Made by a program: the position numbers and the translations under genes
The notes under the pieces: model-generated
The model's input: the letters and a program-made list of their open reading frames with translations, nothing else
The model's database searches: none
Told to the model about the DNA's origin: nothing
Shown here: in pieces, positions 12,683 to 25,837 of the stretch
Layout: each line of letters starts with the position of its first letter
Position numbering within the stretch: the stretch's first letter is position 1
Source: Viscum album
Lineage: Eukaryota > Streptophyta > Magnoliopsida > Santalales > Viscaceae
Reading direction: 5' to 3'
NCBI GenBank assembly: GCA_963277665.1
Contig: OY728143.1
Location: forward strand, 541,232,394-541,296,393
Length of the DNA: 64,000 nt

Positions 12683-13014
12683 TTGCTTTCCGTAGGATGG
12701 ATAAGAGGTGAAATAGGGTTGTTTCATGTTTATAATAACATATAATTATATGAGGGATACTAATGTTATTACCTAAAAATGAAACAAGTAATGAAGATGG
12801 ACTAGAAGAAGAATGGAACTTGAAGAAAATGGTAGAAGGTATTAAGTCTTACTCGAAGTGCCTCATTTAAACTTTCTCTTAAGGCACTAGAGTTGGTCTT
12901 TTGATAAGACCAGTACCACTATTAGGTGTCTACGGAAGTGGGGAAGTGAAATGGTCAGGTTTTGGATGATCTTTAAGGCTCAAATTGGTGTGAGAAAGAG
13001 AGGGAGGAGGTGCC

Positions 13015-13022
13015 CTTTTATA
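13015..13022 (-). promoter_or_regulatory. LTR TATA box (element A, 5' LTR)
   Basis: TATAAAAG on the minus strand lies within the conserved C-rich promoter block. This copy would drive the genomic transcript of element A. Confidence 0.65.
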
Positions 13023-14442
13023 AGGGAGGCAAGGGGCACCTTTGGAAAGTGTGGAAATATTATTTTATTATAAACTTATCATTAGATTCAAAAGATCAAA
13101 AAATCATTAAAGATGAAGATAATATGACTCATATTCGAAATAAAATCATCCAATCAGAATTGGAAATGTTTGGGAAAATATTTTAATAATTATAATCTTA
13201 TTTATTGAAATCATTTATTAATGAGGTAAATACATCATCATTATTGTGTCACAAATAATTTAATTTATTTGGTGTCTAAATATTAAAAAAAATATCATTT
13301 TGTAGGAAATCTTTTTAGATTTCCAATGAATATTTATAGTCGAAAATATAATTTATATAAACCCTTATAAAAATTTATTAGTAAAAGCTTTTTGTTAATG
13401 TCAATTTTGTTTTTACATTAAATTAATTAATTAAAATTGTCATTGTCACTACCAAGTGGCTCAATGGGGTTCCAAAATTGACCCACGGATGCCCATGGTC
13501 GGCCACTACTCATAAAATAATGTTAGGACATGTTTCAAGGTAATTTTGAGTTATTATAATATTTTTTTAACCTTGAATTACCCTATTTACCTTTAAACAT
13601 AATAAATAAAAATTACCGTAGTTACTATTCATAATATCAAAAAAATAAAAGTAACATATTAAAATAATTTGGTCCCACTGATTCCAAATATATAATCCAT
13701 TTTTTAAAATTCAAAACACAGATGTTCCAGTAATTAATTTAAAATTAATCCCGTTGTTAAGCAAACCGGTTTTAAAAGATAAAACATTGACAAAGATTGA
13801 AATGTTTTTACATATGAATTCAAAGTAAAATTAATGCTTATGATATATATTATATTAAATGGTAAAAATATATTCTATTTATAATTTAAAAACATTCAAT
13901 ATTTTAATTTAACCATATAATGTATTGCGATAAAAAAGTTGTTTTTAATTAAAATATAGCGTGTTTTTACTATTCATTAAAATATGAAAGTTATCAGAAT
14001 AATATGAAAAATATATCCAAAGTAAATTTTTATATCTTGATTCTAAAGAAGAATTTTATTTTTTCAAATTGAAATTATACACTTGTCAAAAAGTAGATTT
14101 AATGTGGGTGCGCCCTCAAAAGGCGGTAAAACTACATTTTTTTTAAAATACTTCTTTTATCCAGAAAACTGATTTTTTTTTCATACCTCATTCTAGAAAA
14201 TGTATAAGATTAATTAAAATGTAATAAAATTCAAAATTCAGTTAATACTATTCATAATGGCTAATATTATGATATATCATTGTTTAGTGAAACTTGGTTA
14301 TTGCGTATGATGCATGCTATCGAGGAAGGCCGCGGTTGCGTGTAAAGAAAGCCAAGATAGTGTTGTGTGTAGTGAAAGATTCCATTGATGATTTATATAA
14401 CATAAAAACAAAATATTTCTCATAAAATTCTCGGGTGTTACA

Positions 14443-14447
14443 AAAAC
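14443..14447. repeat. Target-site duplication, right copy (element A)
   Basis: AAAAC lies directly after the 5' LTR end and is identical to 5,330-5,334. Confidence 0.85.
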
Positions 14448-16790
14448 ATACGTGAAAGACAACTTAATTAACACCTGAAACAATGAAAATAAAAAAATAT
14501 AATTTGAAAATGGGGGAACAACTGTAATAAAATGATCATATCTGATATAATATATATTAATATGGTTCTTGAATAGAATAATTTCATGAATAAAACCATT
14601 ATATTTGATATTAAATAGTGTTAAACCAAAAATAAATCATACGGTAAACGATTTCATGTAAATTTACATTCCATTAAGACATATTGTTATAATGAACAAA
14701 TTAAAATTTATGTGATGTATATAATTATTCTATTAGATGTAACAAAATCTATACTTAAATATTAATAGAATTATATGTTTCAATTTTAATTATTTCAGGC
14801 TATTTGGTTGAATTGAAAATAAAAATGTTATATAAAGTATTGTATCATCTCTCATTTTTGTTATTGTTAACATTTTATTGAAATAAACACATTATTGATA
14901 TCATTTTTCATAAAATATTATATTCATCTTGGATATCCATATTTTTGTTTGAAGGATATATTAATTTATTAATCCTTATATAATTTTGCATGTGTTTTTT
15001 TTATAAATAATATTATTTTATTGACTTTTTAAATATTGATAAATATTTATTGTATACTGAACATAGATGTTCGAGGATAAGTCACATTATTACATTTGTT
15101 TCTATTAATATAAAGAAATAATTAGACAAAAAGACATAGATGGGGCATAATTATTGATATCCCCTTGATGCATCGATAGTTCTATCAGGTGAATAATTTG
15201 GCCAAATCAGATGGGTTTTTACCAATTATTTATAAAATTCCTTATAATTATAATTTTGAGGAAAAGTTTTCATGTCTATGTGAATCGTAACTTCGAATAA
15301 TTAAGAATTTCTTCGTTCATTTTGATACATTATTATAATTAATATATTACTATAACAAAAACATTAGATTCATTTCATTTTATATTCATTATTTATCTAT
15401 TTGTAGTTATTTACCATTTCATATTGATTGTGCCTTATCTTATCACGATAATCATTCTATTTATGTTGCATGTTTTTTATGTTATAAAAATTTTATATTT
15501 ATTTTTCTCATTGATTCATTATTATATCCATTATATATATCCCGGACATTTCATTTTATCTCAGTCATATTTTTTTCATTTCTCTGTGAATCCATGATGT
15601 TTAATATGTTTTTTATGATAGTATATTCTAGATGGGGTTATGTTATAATCGATATAAAAACATTTATTTTGTAATTTGTGTATTAAGATTTAATGAAAGA
15701 ATCATTTATATATATAGATTACCCAGACTAATAAACTATTCAGTATATGGGACATCATTTTGATGTATCACATGCCAATGTAATGTTAATAGGAACTAGC
15801 TTCAGGATACTGGTTTCATGGTCACTATAAATGTTATTTAAAAAGGATTATTATTATACATGGAAACTTTATTTTGAATAAATTATATTAGAAAAAATAT
15901 GGTATGGAATTTGAGAATTAGTAGAGAAGAACATTGTACATTTTTGGTATGGTAGATATTATGTTGTTGATCTAGAAATACATCCATGTTTGCATAATAT
16001 ATGTGGATGTGGTTATAGAACATATGTAGCTAGGGGGTAATAAATCTAAAAATTCTTTTTTTGGAATGAATTTTGTGAAAAAAGGTTACACAAAAAAGGG
16101 TCATACCATGCACATGGATTGACACTCCCAATATAGTTTCATTAAAAAAATTACATTTATATTACAAACCAATTTTAATGACCTATATTGATGATGAAAA
16201 CTAATTAATTAGGTTAAACCGTAGAACAATGTATAACTAGTCATGAAATTAAATTTATGTTGTATTTTTTATTTTGATTCAAAAAATAAATTGTATATTT
16301 ATATTAACATTGTAATTTTGGTTATTAGAGTAATGAAACATCTATGTATTTTATTAAATTTTCTAATCACATCATTATTCATTAAAAAAAATTATGGTTT
16401 CCATTAGGGGTTTATGAGATTAATTTTGATGAAAATTACTATGAAATAAATTCAACTTATTATGATTCATGTGATGCGAGAAAAACATGATTATGGTATA
16501 TTTTGAGAAACTTATGTAAATAACTTATTTTTTTGGAATATATGTTTGATCAATAATGTCAATAAATTTTATAGACTTATGTTTAAATTCATTGATAACA
16601 TATATGGTCGATATGATCAATGTAAACATTATATACATATTTTATTAGAACATTTTCATAAAAAAATATGATGTGTTGAAACCCATAGAAAATAATGTTA
16701 TTTAATAATTAACATTAGCTTATGGATTTTCATCATACTCTTTGGGACTATTATAAGAATCATATCAATGTAGTTATGAAATTGGAAAAT
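14448..16790. other. AT-rich DNA, possible rest of L1
   Basis: No gene is seen. By position this should contain the remainder of the LTR block split by element A, followed by old internal sequence, but I could not align it with confidence to the other LTR blocks. Confidence 0.4.
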
Positions 16791-16794
16791 CTAC

Positions 16795-16960
16795 TTGGAG
16801 TGTCACTACGCGTCTCATCCAGTGGTATTCTAGTTCTTGAGCCCATTACCAATAGATTAAATGGGTTTCACACTTACCATTGGACTAGATGATGTTTTGG
16901 ATAATGTGTTAATATTTTTATCTAAAGCACTTGATAAGTTAATCATAATAATGTATCATT
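16795..16960 (+). pseudogene. Possible gypsy integrase remnant
   Basis: This is a patch clearly richer in G/C than its surroundings. One frame reads SLRVSSSGILVLEPITNRL, which loosely resembles the GPY/F stretch of integrase in element G. It lies about 1 kb before LTR-like block L2 on the same strand. The match is weak, and another decayed coding source or a short repeat is possible. Confidence 0.25.
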
Positions 16961-19304
16961 AGTGTTACTTATGAGTTTTATATATTAATTTATTTAACAT
17001 ATTGTTTTTGGAAAATAGTTTGGGACATAGAGAATGATGATTCATTATTTTATAGATCGTACAATATATAAAAACAATGCTTATTTCTTCATGAATAAAA
17101 TAATAAATTTTTGATATTTATTTTTTGGAATAAGTGGAAAATTGAAAATTGGTTGAAACATCACCAATAGATGAAATTTTTCTTAGGAAATAGAAACATA
17201 CCATGTAAATATATTTATATATATTCATATATTTTTAATGAGCTCAAAAATTTAGAAAAAATCATTATAAAATAAAATGATATCCTATAACCATCATTTC
17301 ATATTATTTAAATGATCTTCATTCACATATTAGATTTTAGTTATGGAGGCCTTCAACATTCCATTGATAATTTTCTTTTTTTTTTGATTAATTATCACAG
17401 CCACTCCATATAATTATTATCCCTTTTCCTCTGATTCCATATCATAATTATCCTCCAATCTTCTCCTACGTGTAAACCTTGTTATATATGTCATTCTTTA
17501 CTTAACATTGGATCTTGTAAAAATGATATTTTAGTCACCCAATATGATGTTGGTTTAAAAAAAATTAAACTATTAAAATCAATATTTCTAATGTAATGTT
17601 TATTTTTGGAGTAAATAATTTAAATAATATGGGGAGAATAAAAGACACTGAAATTTTAAAATATAAATATAAATTTGGATAGCATGTATGATATATAGAT
17701 GAAAGTTATAAATATAATATATCACCCTAAGAAATTAATTTTTATTATATTTTAGATAAAATAAAATTTATGATATAGTTTATAGTGAACACAATAGTGA
17801 TTCTATTTTTTAATTACTCGCAACGTTGACTTTCTGTATTGACTGGTGCTATAAGAAATCCTGAGTTTTACCGAACACTATATCTATTATAATATAAAAT
17901 AAAAACAATATCATGGAAATTAAATTAGTTGTTATTTATGTATTATTTAAATTATTAAAATATGTTGTTGAATTTATTTTTTAGAAATTAATTATACATT
18001 AATGTAATGTCTTTTTGAATATAATTTTAATGATTATATAAAAAACTATTATTATTCATCGACAACATTTTATTCTATGATGTTAAATTGAAAACTATTA
18101 TTTAATGATAGTAAGGAAATTAATTTATAATATATATAATTAAATATCATGAAACCACCAAAATATAATTTATTGACATATGATACTACAAATACAATTT
18201 TCCCCTTAATGCTATATTTTTCTAAAAGTATGTTTTTTCTTTTAATGTTGCAAATATTTTGATTTTTTTAGAGGTTTTAAATTTTTTTTTTATAAATAAA
18301 TATCATCGTTGAATTAATGAGTTCAAAAGTAGTTTAGAGATATATATTTTTACATTATTCATTTAAAAAAATTAAATGTACTAAATTTTAATTGAAATAT
18401 ATTTTTCCATTTAAACAAATTTTAATTATATATTAAATTATAGATTGGTTAAAAACTAAAATGATATAAATTATACATATATTTGTCGAATTGAGGTAAT
18501 ATTAAAAAAAATTATATTGAATTTATATATAAAATCATAGTCATGTTTTGAACATTCCCAATTTAAAAATCATTTTCTCTTCGAGTAAATGGGATTAATT
18601 TTAAATTAAATATTTTTCACGTTTTTGGATTTAATTTTTAAAAATGGCTTCCATATTTTAAAATATAATAATTTCATACTTAAATTAGTCTTTTTTTAAT
18701 ATTTTATCAATAATATTAGTGATAAAAGTTGAAATTAATTTTCACGATGAAGTCATAAACTAGTTTTCTATGTAAATAAACTAAAAATATAATGTGTATA
18801 AATGAGAAAATTCATGTCCAAAAGTAGTTTAAATTCCGTATATAGACAATTATACACTCTTATATATTTATTTTTATTATTGAATCCACTTTTTTAAAAA
18901 ATGTTGCTACATGTGACTTCTTTTCAAATTTGTTTTCTGTTTCCACTACCTCAATTTGAAAATGCCACAAACACACTATCTTCTTCACACCAATCAATCC
19001 ATATTGGTTAATGAAATATATAAATAATAATATCACCAATAACTCTAACCTCATAAAAAAGGGATTATCAAGGCTTAATTTTGACTAATGATGGCATTAG
19101 TTCAAATATATTGAGGACACAAAAAGAAAATAATATATTTTTCTAAATAGAATATATATATTAATTCTTTCTCTATATCCACAATTTATTTGTATATAAT
19201 TATTATATAATAAACTCAGTATATTAAGTATAAGTTTATTTTCATCTTATGGGTTTGAAAATCATGTTCACCTAATTACATAAAATAGGATATAAATCAT
19301 CATT

Positions 19305-19723
19305 CATGTGGTTGGCGGACAACCGCCTCACAATCCGATAATGTTCATTTTCCCAATACAACCATTCTAGGTTTGTAGTGATTATGTAAATAAAGATTAT
19401 ATTTGATATATATGATATTTATGAAGTATTTATGACACTGGATTTATTTTATAACAATATAATTTATTCATTGCATTTTATGGGACAACAATAATGTCAT
19501 TCATGTGTATAGTGGACTACAACCTCATGATGAGACATGATTCATTCAAACATTACATGGAATATATTATGTAAAATAAAAATTAAAATATTTAATATAT
19601 ATATATATATATATTATATTTTAATGATAATATATATGTATATATATTACTTTTCTTTTTTCAATATGACAAGTAAAAGGAAATGGAATTCATGCATACA
19701 TATGGCATACTATCTCCACAAAC
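19305..19723 (+). repeat. Three degenerate LTR modules, 190-196 bp apart
   Basis: Cores GGCGGACAACCGCCTCAC (19,314-19,331), GTGGACTACAACCTCATG and GGCATACTATCTCCACAAA recur at near-equal spacing. They correspond by position and order to the CpG-rich GTACGTACGG...GTCTCCACG modules of the younger LTRs, with the CpGs lost. Confidence 0.5.
19587..19650. repeat. (AT)n-rich microsatellite
   Basis: This is a run of alternating A and T, with a second TATATATGTATATATAT-like run shortly after. It may simply reflect the local base composition. Confidence 0.6.
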
Positions 19724-20297
19724 AATATATTTCATTTCATATCCCTTAATTTTAAGTATAAAGAAATTTATATACATAGTGAATTTATAAGATATTAAAA
19801 TCATGTTTTAAATTCATGATATTTTTATTGGTAATTAGTACCAAATTCATTGAGAAGACACATGTTCGGTGTGAATACAACTTTGGATTTTTCAAAAGAT
19901 CCTGTTATGTCTATAAATATGCATTCCATACATAGTTTTAAAAGTTCTATTTATTGGAATATGAAATTCATCATCCTCGTTTGATAATATTATTTGAAAA
20001 ATAATTTTATTCCTTTGTGGGTTTATATGATACATTTATACATAACACTAACACTTGAAACCCATGTATTGTCGATTTGGGGTGTCATGAAAATACATAA
20101 TCATACAATGGTTATTTATAATTGATGTAATGTTATCAATATATCTGAATCACATTATTATGAACAATGATTTAAATGATATGGGTATTTAATAATTTAT
20201 ATGAGTCTTAAATACATTTAATCACTCCCTATACAAAAATATTCATTCTTATAAAAACAGATTGGTTCATGAATCGGTAATTTAAAATAATAAAGTA

Positions 20298-20600
20298 GTG
20301 GATTTTTTTTCTAGGTTTATTAATTCAGAGAATAGAGGTTCGAAAACTCCCATATTTGGGTCTAGATTTGTGGATCATTTCAAACATTTAATCATTTTAA
20401 AACATGATATATACAATCATACAATCAAAATTATTACATTTTTGTTTTACCCCGGGGATATTAAATTTTTTCATCTTGTTATAAGATGTTATATTATATA
20501 TTCTTATTGTTCTAAAATATAAATAAATTCAATATGGAAATTTTTATGTTATTAGTTTAGGTATATATTGTTTTTAAAACTATGAATTATGATTTTATGT
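20298..20600 (+). pseudogene. Gypsy integrase C-terminus remnant before L3
   Basis: The frame from 20,298 reads GSKTPIFGSRFVDHFKHL and then YPGDIKFFHLVIRCYI. These follow the integrase GPY/F block ([10 protein letters not shown] in element G) and the [10 protein letters not shown] block at about the right distance. The DNA TCTAGATTTGTGGATCATTT also aligns by eye to element G near 60,145. The remnant is followed 0.7-0.9 kb later by LTR block L3 on the same strand, as expected for the 3' end of a gypsy element. Upstream pol is not recognisable. Confidence 0.5.
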
Positions 20601-22432
20601 GCAAAATATAGTATATTCTCCTATATAGTATATATAGTAGCACTTATAGTAATGTTCTACCAAAATAAGAGCTGGTTTCAATATTTTATATATCTATCAA
20701 CATTAGTTCAAGTGCGGGTGATCCATTCCGGGGATTCTATGAAGCTATCTCAAAGACATTTTTTATTCATCTATTTAGGTATAACATTTGAAGGTAAGAT
20801 GTTTTTCGAAAATTATATGAACCTTATTTTGAATATAGATAAATCTCATTTCTGTAAAATCCATGTATTCATGAATGAGATGGTTATTATTTGTTTTGAT
20901 ATTTTATAATTTTGTGATATATGAACAATTGACTCGTGATATATTGTACATTATTTTTCAAATTTACTACTGGTAAAAAATGATTATGATTTATGGAGTA
21001 ATATGTTCTTGTATTGATGATAAGTAATCTATTCTATTTCTTATATTTGAATAAAAAAAATATTTACGGTTTTTTAATTTTTTCAGAAATATATATATAC
21101 TTTTTCTACATGAGATTAATTATAACATTCTACATATCACATATCCATATTTTTATTATTTTACAACTAAATGGGAAATTAGTATAAATAAGCTGAATAG
21201 ATTTTTAATGCTCACAGTGGGTAGTGTAACAACCATATATTTTATGAAGTTATAATTTTTTAAATAATTCTAATTTATTTTATTGCTTTTGTAACACACA
21301 ACACATAGTTTTAACAATCCCCAATATAAAATTAATATTATTTATATACACAACCATTATAACATAATAATTTATCATTGATCCATGAATAGAAATAATT
21401 AATTTAATATAAATGTATAATGGTTATATATTGATAATTCATATCAATTAAAATTTATGAATTCTTTTGGGAATCCCTTTATGTGCTTTGCAAATAATTT
21501 TTCTGTTAATGATTATATTTATTTCTTATTGTGAAAAAATGAATTTTTCCCCCACATAGAAAATTTATTATGAATAATTATGTTAATTTTTCTTAAAAAT
21601 CATTTCAACATTATCGTATGGTGAATTTTTAGGATTTTTTTAAGTAGTGTAATTTTTATTGAATATAGAAAAATAATGGTTTTTTTAAAGATTCCAATTT
21701 GGTTAATGAATTTTAAGGTTATATTATTTATTAAAATCGTATGAATATTTTAATTAAATTAAATATGTAATAATAAATGTAATATTAGATATTGGAATAA
21801 ATTTAATATTTATTTTTAATATAGAATATTTTTTGAATTTGGAAAATTTCTCTTTTGAGACCCACATTTTCTTCATGTCAATATGAATTTTTTTTATTAA
21901 TATATACCAACCATGTGCATTTAATTTGATAAAAAGGATTATATAATTTTAATTTAAATAATTCATATCATATAATATGTTATGTTTTTTGAAAAATTCT
22001 AATAAATTTAATAAAAAACAATTATATCAATTAAGTTTTAAATGACATTCTTCGTGGTAAATGAACATGTGTTTTCATTGATATTATAATCACATTGTAT
22101 AATTATTAAATAAAATAGATTTAATATTTATAATATATGGTTTCATATTGTATAATAATTATCAATATAATTTTAGTTAGAAATTTTAAATTACCTATCA
22201 ATTTAATAATATACAAGTTACCTTGGTTAAACCTAAAATGATAAAATTAAATAAACATAATGGATAATGAATAACATGTTTTAAAAGATTATTTTAGTGT
22301 GATGGTGATGTTTCAAAAATTTATCATACTAAATTATTTATCAATTTGGGAGGCAATTGGAATGAGAGTGATGTCCCTTTATTGAATAATTTTGGGTATT
22401 TAAAAAAATTCCACTTCCCCACCGACAATCAT

Positions 22433-22440
22433 TATAAAAG
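22433..22440 (+). promoter_or_regulatory. TATA box of L3
   Basis: TATAAAAG follows a TTCCACTTCCCCACC block shared with L4 (TTCCACTATTCCACC), at nearly the same distance from the LTR start. Confidence 0.5.
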
Positions 22441-22780
22441 GAAACATTCCCCCCTTTACATGTTCATACCTATTTATCTGATTTTCTATATAAAATCCAA
22501 AAAAATCCCAACCAAAAATTCTTATCCATGATCTAGATCTATAGGTCATCCCAAAACACAACAACTATGTTCCATAATCCTATATCCAAATGAATTAGTT
22601 CTATGTGAATGTAAATGTATTCACTACCCTTTTTTTGTTACATAAATTTTTACCCCCTAACTAAGGTATTAATTATTTATATATATTAAAATACTATATA
22701 AAATGTTTTTATGTTTTTATGCTTATTTAATATCTTTTATACATATCACCATTCATCCAAATGTGAAATAACACGTCAAT

Positions 22781-23082
22781 CATATTCATAGAGGACGACC
22801 ACCACATGAACTAAAATTGTATTTTTTCCATCATAATCTCTCACGAAAGGATTTAATAGTAGAATAAAAGTACTCATATTTTTTTGATATTATTATTTTT
22901 ATATACATGTAATTTTATATAAATATTACTACAATATTTTAGGTTTTAATACAATAATGTTTCTAGTTTATATGGTGGACTACCACCTCACCAACCTATG
23001 ATTGACGTGTTCATGTGGATATGATAGTTCACTATGAATTGATAAAAAAAAATTTGTTCATGTGGTGGACTACCACATCACC
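22781..23082 (+). repeat. Three degenerate LTR modules in L3
   Basis: Cores GAGGACGACCACCACATG, GGTGGACTACCACCTCACC and GGTGGACTACCACATCACC lie about 184 and 92 bp apart. The second and third are close to an inverted repeat (GTGG...CCAC). The first lies about 350 bp after the TATA box, as in the younger LTRs. Confidence 0.5.
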
Positions 23083-24350
23083 TTCAGATAATTATACCAT
23101 TCTTAAAAATATAATTGGGATATGATATAATATTTGAACCATGGAGTTATTATATAATACATTCCTTCTACAATTAAATATATTTTGGGATAGGATATAT
23201 GTTTCACCTATGTACGAAAGACTATATCCTTAAGAAGTGTTGCTAATTTTTTTTCACATACAATATATATAAATAGAAATATGGAATCATTTAAAGGGTA
23301 TTTTGGATATATATGATGTAAAAGTGACTCTATAAAAGTTATATATTTTTTTATCTTCTATTATTTCAATCAATCGAGAAAATAGGAACAATTTTCATGT
23401 GTACTATTAACCAACTATCAACATGAATGGTGTATTTCAAATCAAATCTCTAACATTTATATATTAATATAAACACATAGATACAGAATATATATTTATA
23501 CATTTAATGGTTAAAATTATGGTACTTAAGGAGACATGATAAATTTAAATGAATAATAAATAAAACCATAGACCTACATAAAAAAGTTAAGTTGTCATTA
23601 CCAAAAAATATGATTTCAAAGAGGAAATGTTATGAAACGAGATATCTAATGTCATAAGTAAATAATAAATAGTATGATAAATATTTTTAATGTTCATTAC
23701 CAGATGTATAATATATAGATATTTTTTAGTAGATTTTTTAATTTGTATGATGGTAGATGAGGCTTATGGAAATGTATTTTCTTCACACATTAATTTGATG
23801 TGGGACACATTCAACATTCACTATGTAATAATTTAATATAGTTTATACACTACAAAAGATTTTAATTTTTGATGATTATACCTTTAATTTTTTATATTTA
23901 CATATCAAATTAGTGATCTCTATTTTTAGTCATTATAGTTCATATGTTACTAATGTGGTGCGGTATTTTGTTCGGAATTTTTCTACATTTAGGAATATTT
24001 TATATAATGAACCTATATAAATTTATGAGATGTCTATACTACTAATTTTATGTTCTTTTTTGAATATTCTTATATTAATGATATTTTATGATTCATTTTT
24101 TTGTAATTATTTAATGGTTCCTATGATTAAAAAGATATCAAAATGGTAAAGGTTTTTTGTTACAATCCCATTTATTAATGGGAATTGGATATGATAAGGT
24201 TTTTAAGGATTGAAAAATTTTACCTACCTCTAAATGAAATCATTAATTTTATTAAACAATATTTATTTAAATATAATAAATGTTTCTATTAATTTTACTA
24301 TGTTAATTTAATAATTATTGAAAAAATATTTTTATGTAAAATATATATTA

Positions 24351-25149
24351 TTTGACTCTCTAGTTGAAAACCATTTTTCCCAATTACATACTTTTTAAAA
24401 ATGCATTCATAAAAGATTTTCTTCTGTTTTATAATTTTTTAAGTCATATTTTTTTTACAATAGATTTTTTAAAATAAATTTTCATATGATTTTTAAAACA
24501 ATTTCATTTTTTGAATTTATTAAAAATGTGAAAATATTCATTGTTTTAACATGTACAACATTTTCTACATTCATTACCACTAACAGAATTAAATAATCCT
24601 TCATTAGTATCAATTATTATTATAGGAGAAATGGTTTTAAATTTCTATAAATATATATAATTTTTAAAAGTTATTTTTCTAATTATTTTATTTTTACTCA
24701 TGAAAATTTCATAAATGAATTATTAAGCATCAGTTCTAAGAATACAAGGTTATTTTCAAACAAATTGATTGATAATTTTTTCCCTAAAATTGTTTTTAAA
24801 TTAATTAATTTTATCTAACTCATGAAATGTTTTAAATTATTTTAAACGATTCCATTATATGTTTCCAAAGATATTTCTAATGATATTTTATATGTATTTT
24901 TTTTATTTTCAAACAGTAAATGATATATTACTCAAGAAACGTTCTATGTGATATTTAAAAAAAATCTCATATAATATGTAACCCTTTAATATCAATTATT
25001 ATTTAATTAGCATATGATACACATATAATACTGATATTCATTCATTATATGCTTTATTTTATTGAATAGATAAATCTTATGAATCTCGTTTATCTTCCAC
25101 AAGTTATAAAATTAAAAAAAGTATAAGAAACGTGATTAATTTTCAATAG
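24351..25149. other. AT-rich DNA, no gene seen
   Basis: There is no recognisable coding motif, RNA gene or repeat boundary. It probably contains the unrecognised end of L3 and decayed internal sequence of the element whose integrase follows. Confidence 0.5.
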
Positions 25150-25837
25150 GTTATAATGAAATGATTAAATTATAATGAAGATTACTTTTTTATACTGTTT
25201 ATTATATGAAGAAATGTTTAGTAAACCCAATTTTTTGCATGGGTTCTCATATGATGAATGTTCTATGGTCTAATGGAACACATATTTTTTATTTTTTAGA
25301 TATGAAGGAAGAAAAATATATGTACATATAATGAATTTGTTAAATATTTATATTTTAATATGTCTAAGGGTACATGGAAGATATTGTTTCATTTAGAATA
25401 ATGTACATGGGTGGTCATAAATATTTCAAAGAAGGTAAAATGGGTGTTAGCAGAATCCTAACATATTATGAATTCCTTACTAGGTTGAATGAACATATAA
25501 ATTTTTATTATTCTGTGATTCAGGAAAATATATTCCTTATTCCAATTTTATTATCCCATGCCCTATATTCAATGACTCAAATAACATTAATATCTTAGAA
25601 ACTACCAATATTTATTCAATGACTCATGTTTAAGATCAATGATATACATGGTTGGGGTTTCCATATTTTATTCTCTTTTTCCCATACCTTTATTCTCGGA
25701 AATGTTTTGTAATCTATCTTTTTTGTTTAGCATCTATTCTAACGATTGTATTTATTTCCTTTGGAAATGTTACGGTGGAATATATTTTTTATTCTATCAA
25801 AAAATTTGATATTTACGATGAATATATTGGGAGATAA
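25150..25837 (+). pseudogene. Gypsy integrase C-terminal remnant before L4
   Basis: The best part is at 25,374-25,570, reading EDIVSFRIMYMGGHKYFKEG and then SRILTYYEFL. This tracks the [30 protein letters not shown] region of gypsy integrase residue by residue. The DNA between 25,424 and 25,490 also aligns to element G near 60,114-60,180. An upstream NPIFCMGSH frame resembles the TPTCWDEVG block. A downstream frame near 25,770 may be the chromodomain-like tail. It is followed by LTR block L4 at 26,041. Confidence 0.57.

Larger units (their letters stand above)
5335..14442 (-). mobile_element. Element A: chimeric gypsy/Cassandra LTR retrotransposon
   Basis: This is a 9.1 kb insertion with two LTRs in direct orientation (5,335-8,949 and 10,830-14,442) and a matching AAAAC duplication on both sides. 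Reading the minus strand it runs: gypsy 5' LTR, initiator tRNA-Met primer site, about 240 bp of Cassandra-type TRIM sequence with a 5S rRNA-like segment, the end of RNase H plus integrase, polypurine tract, gypsy 3' LTR. Gag, protease, reverse transcriptase and most of RNase H are absent, so it could only have moved with proteins supplied in trans. The two LTRs differ at many positions, so the insertion is old. Confidence 0.85.
10830..14442 (-). repeat. 5' LTR of element A
   Basis: The LTR is 3,613 bp, the partner of 5,335-8,949. It runs on the minus strand from TGTAACACCCGAG (14,442) to CATTACA (10,830), with intact TG...CA ends. Its promoter would transcribe toward lower coordinates through the Cassandra segment into integrase. 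Confidence 0.87.
17850..20050 (+). repeat. Old LTR-like block L2
   Basis: The start is decayed (TATAAGAAATCCTGAG against TGTAAC..CCTGAG in other LTRs). A TATA-like CATAAAAAAGGG lies at 19,052, about 1.2 kb in, matching the LTR-start-to-TATA distance of L3 and L4. Three degenerate modules follow at 19,305, 19,501 and 19,691. The end is not defined; the next recognisable sequence is the integrase remnant at 20,298. Confidence 0.4.
21225..24350 (+). repeat. Old LTR-like block L3
   Basis: It starts TGTAACAACCATAT. L4 at 26,041 starts the same way, and the two blocks can be followed in parallel by eye: start, a TTCCACT..CCACC promoter block with TATAAAAGGA about 1.21 kb in, modules, and a segment near 24,160 (TTTTTTGTTACAATCCCAT) that matches L4 near 28,940. 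The 3' end is uncertain. Identity is low, so the block is old. Confidence 0.55.

Noticed and set aside
19537..19749. A small protein rich in Ile and Tyr
   Set aside because: It is a translation of (AT)n microsatellite sequence.
20589..20909. A 106-residue membrane-like protein
   Set aside because: Hydrophobic residues are expected from AT-rich codons, there is no start context or homology, and it lies between integrase remains and an LTR.
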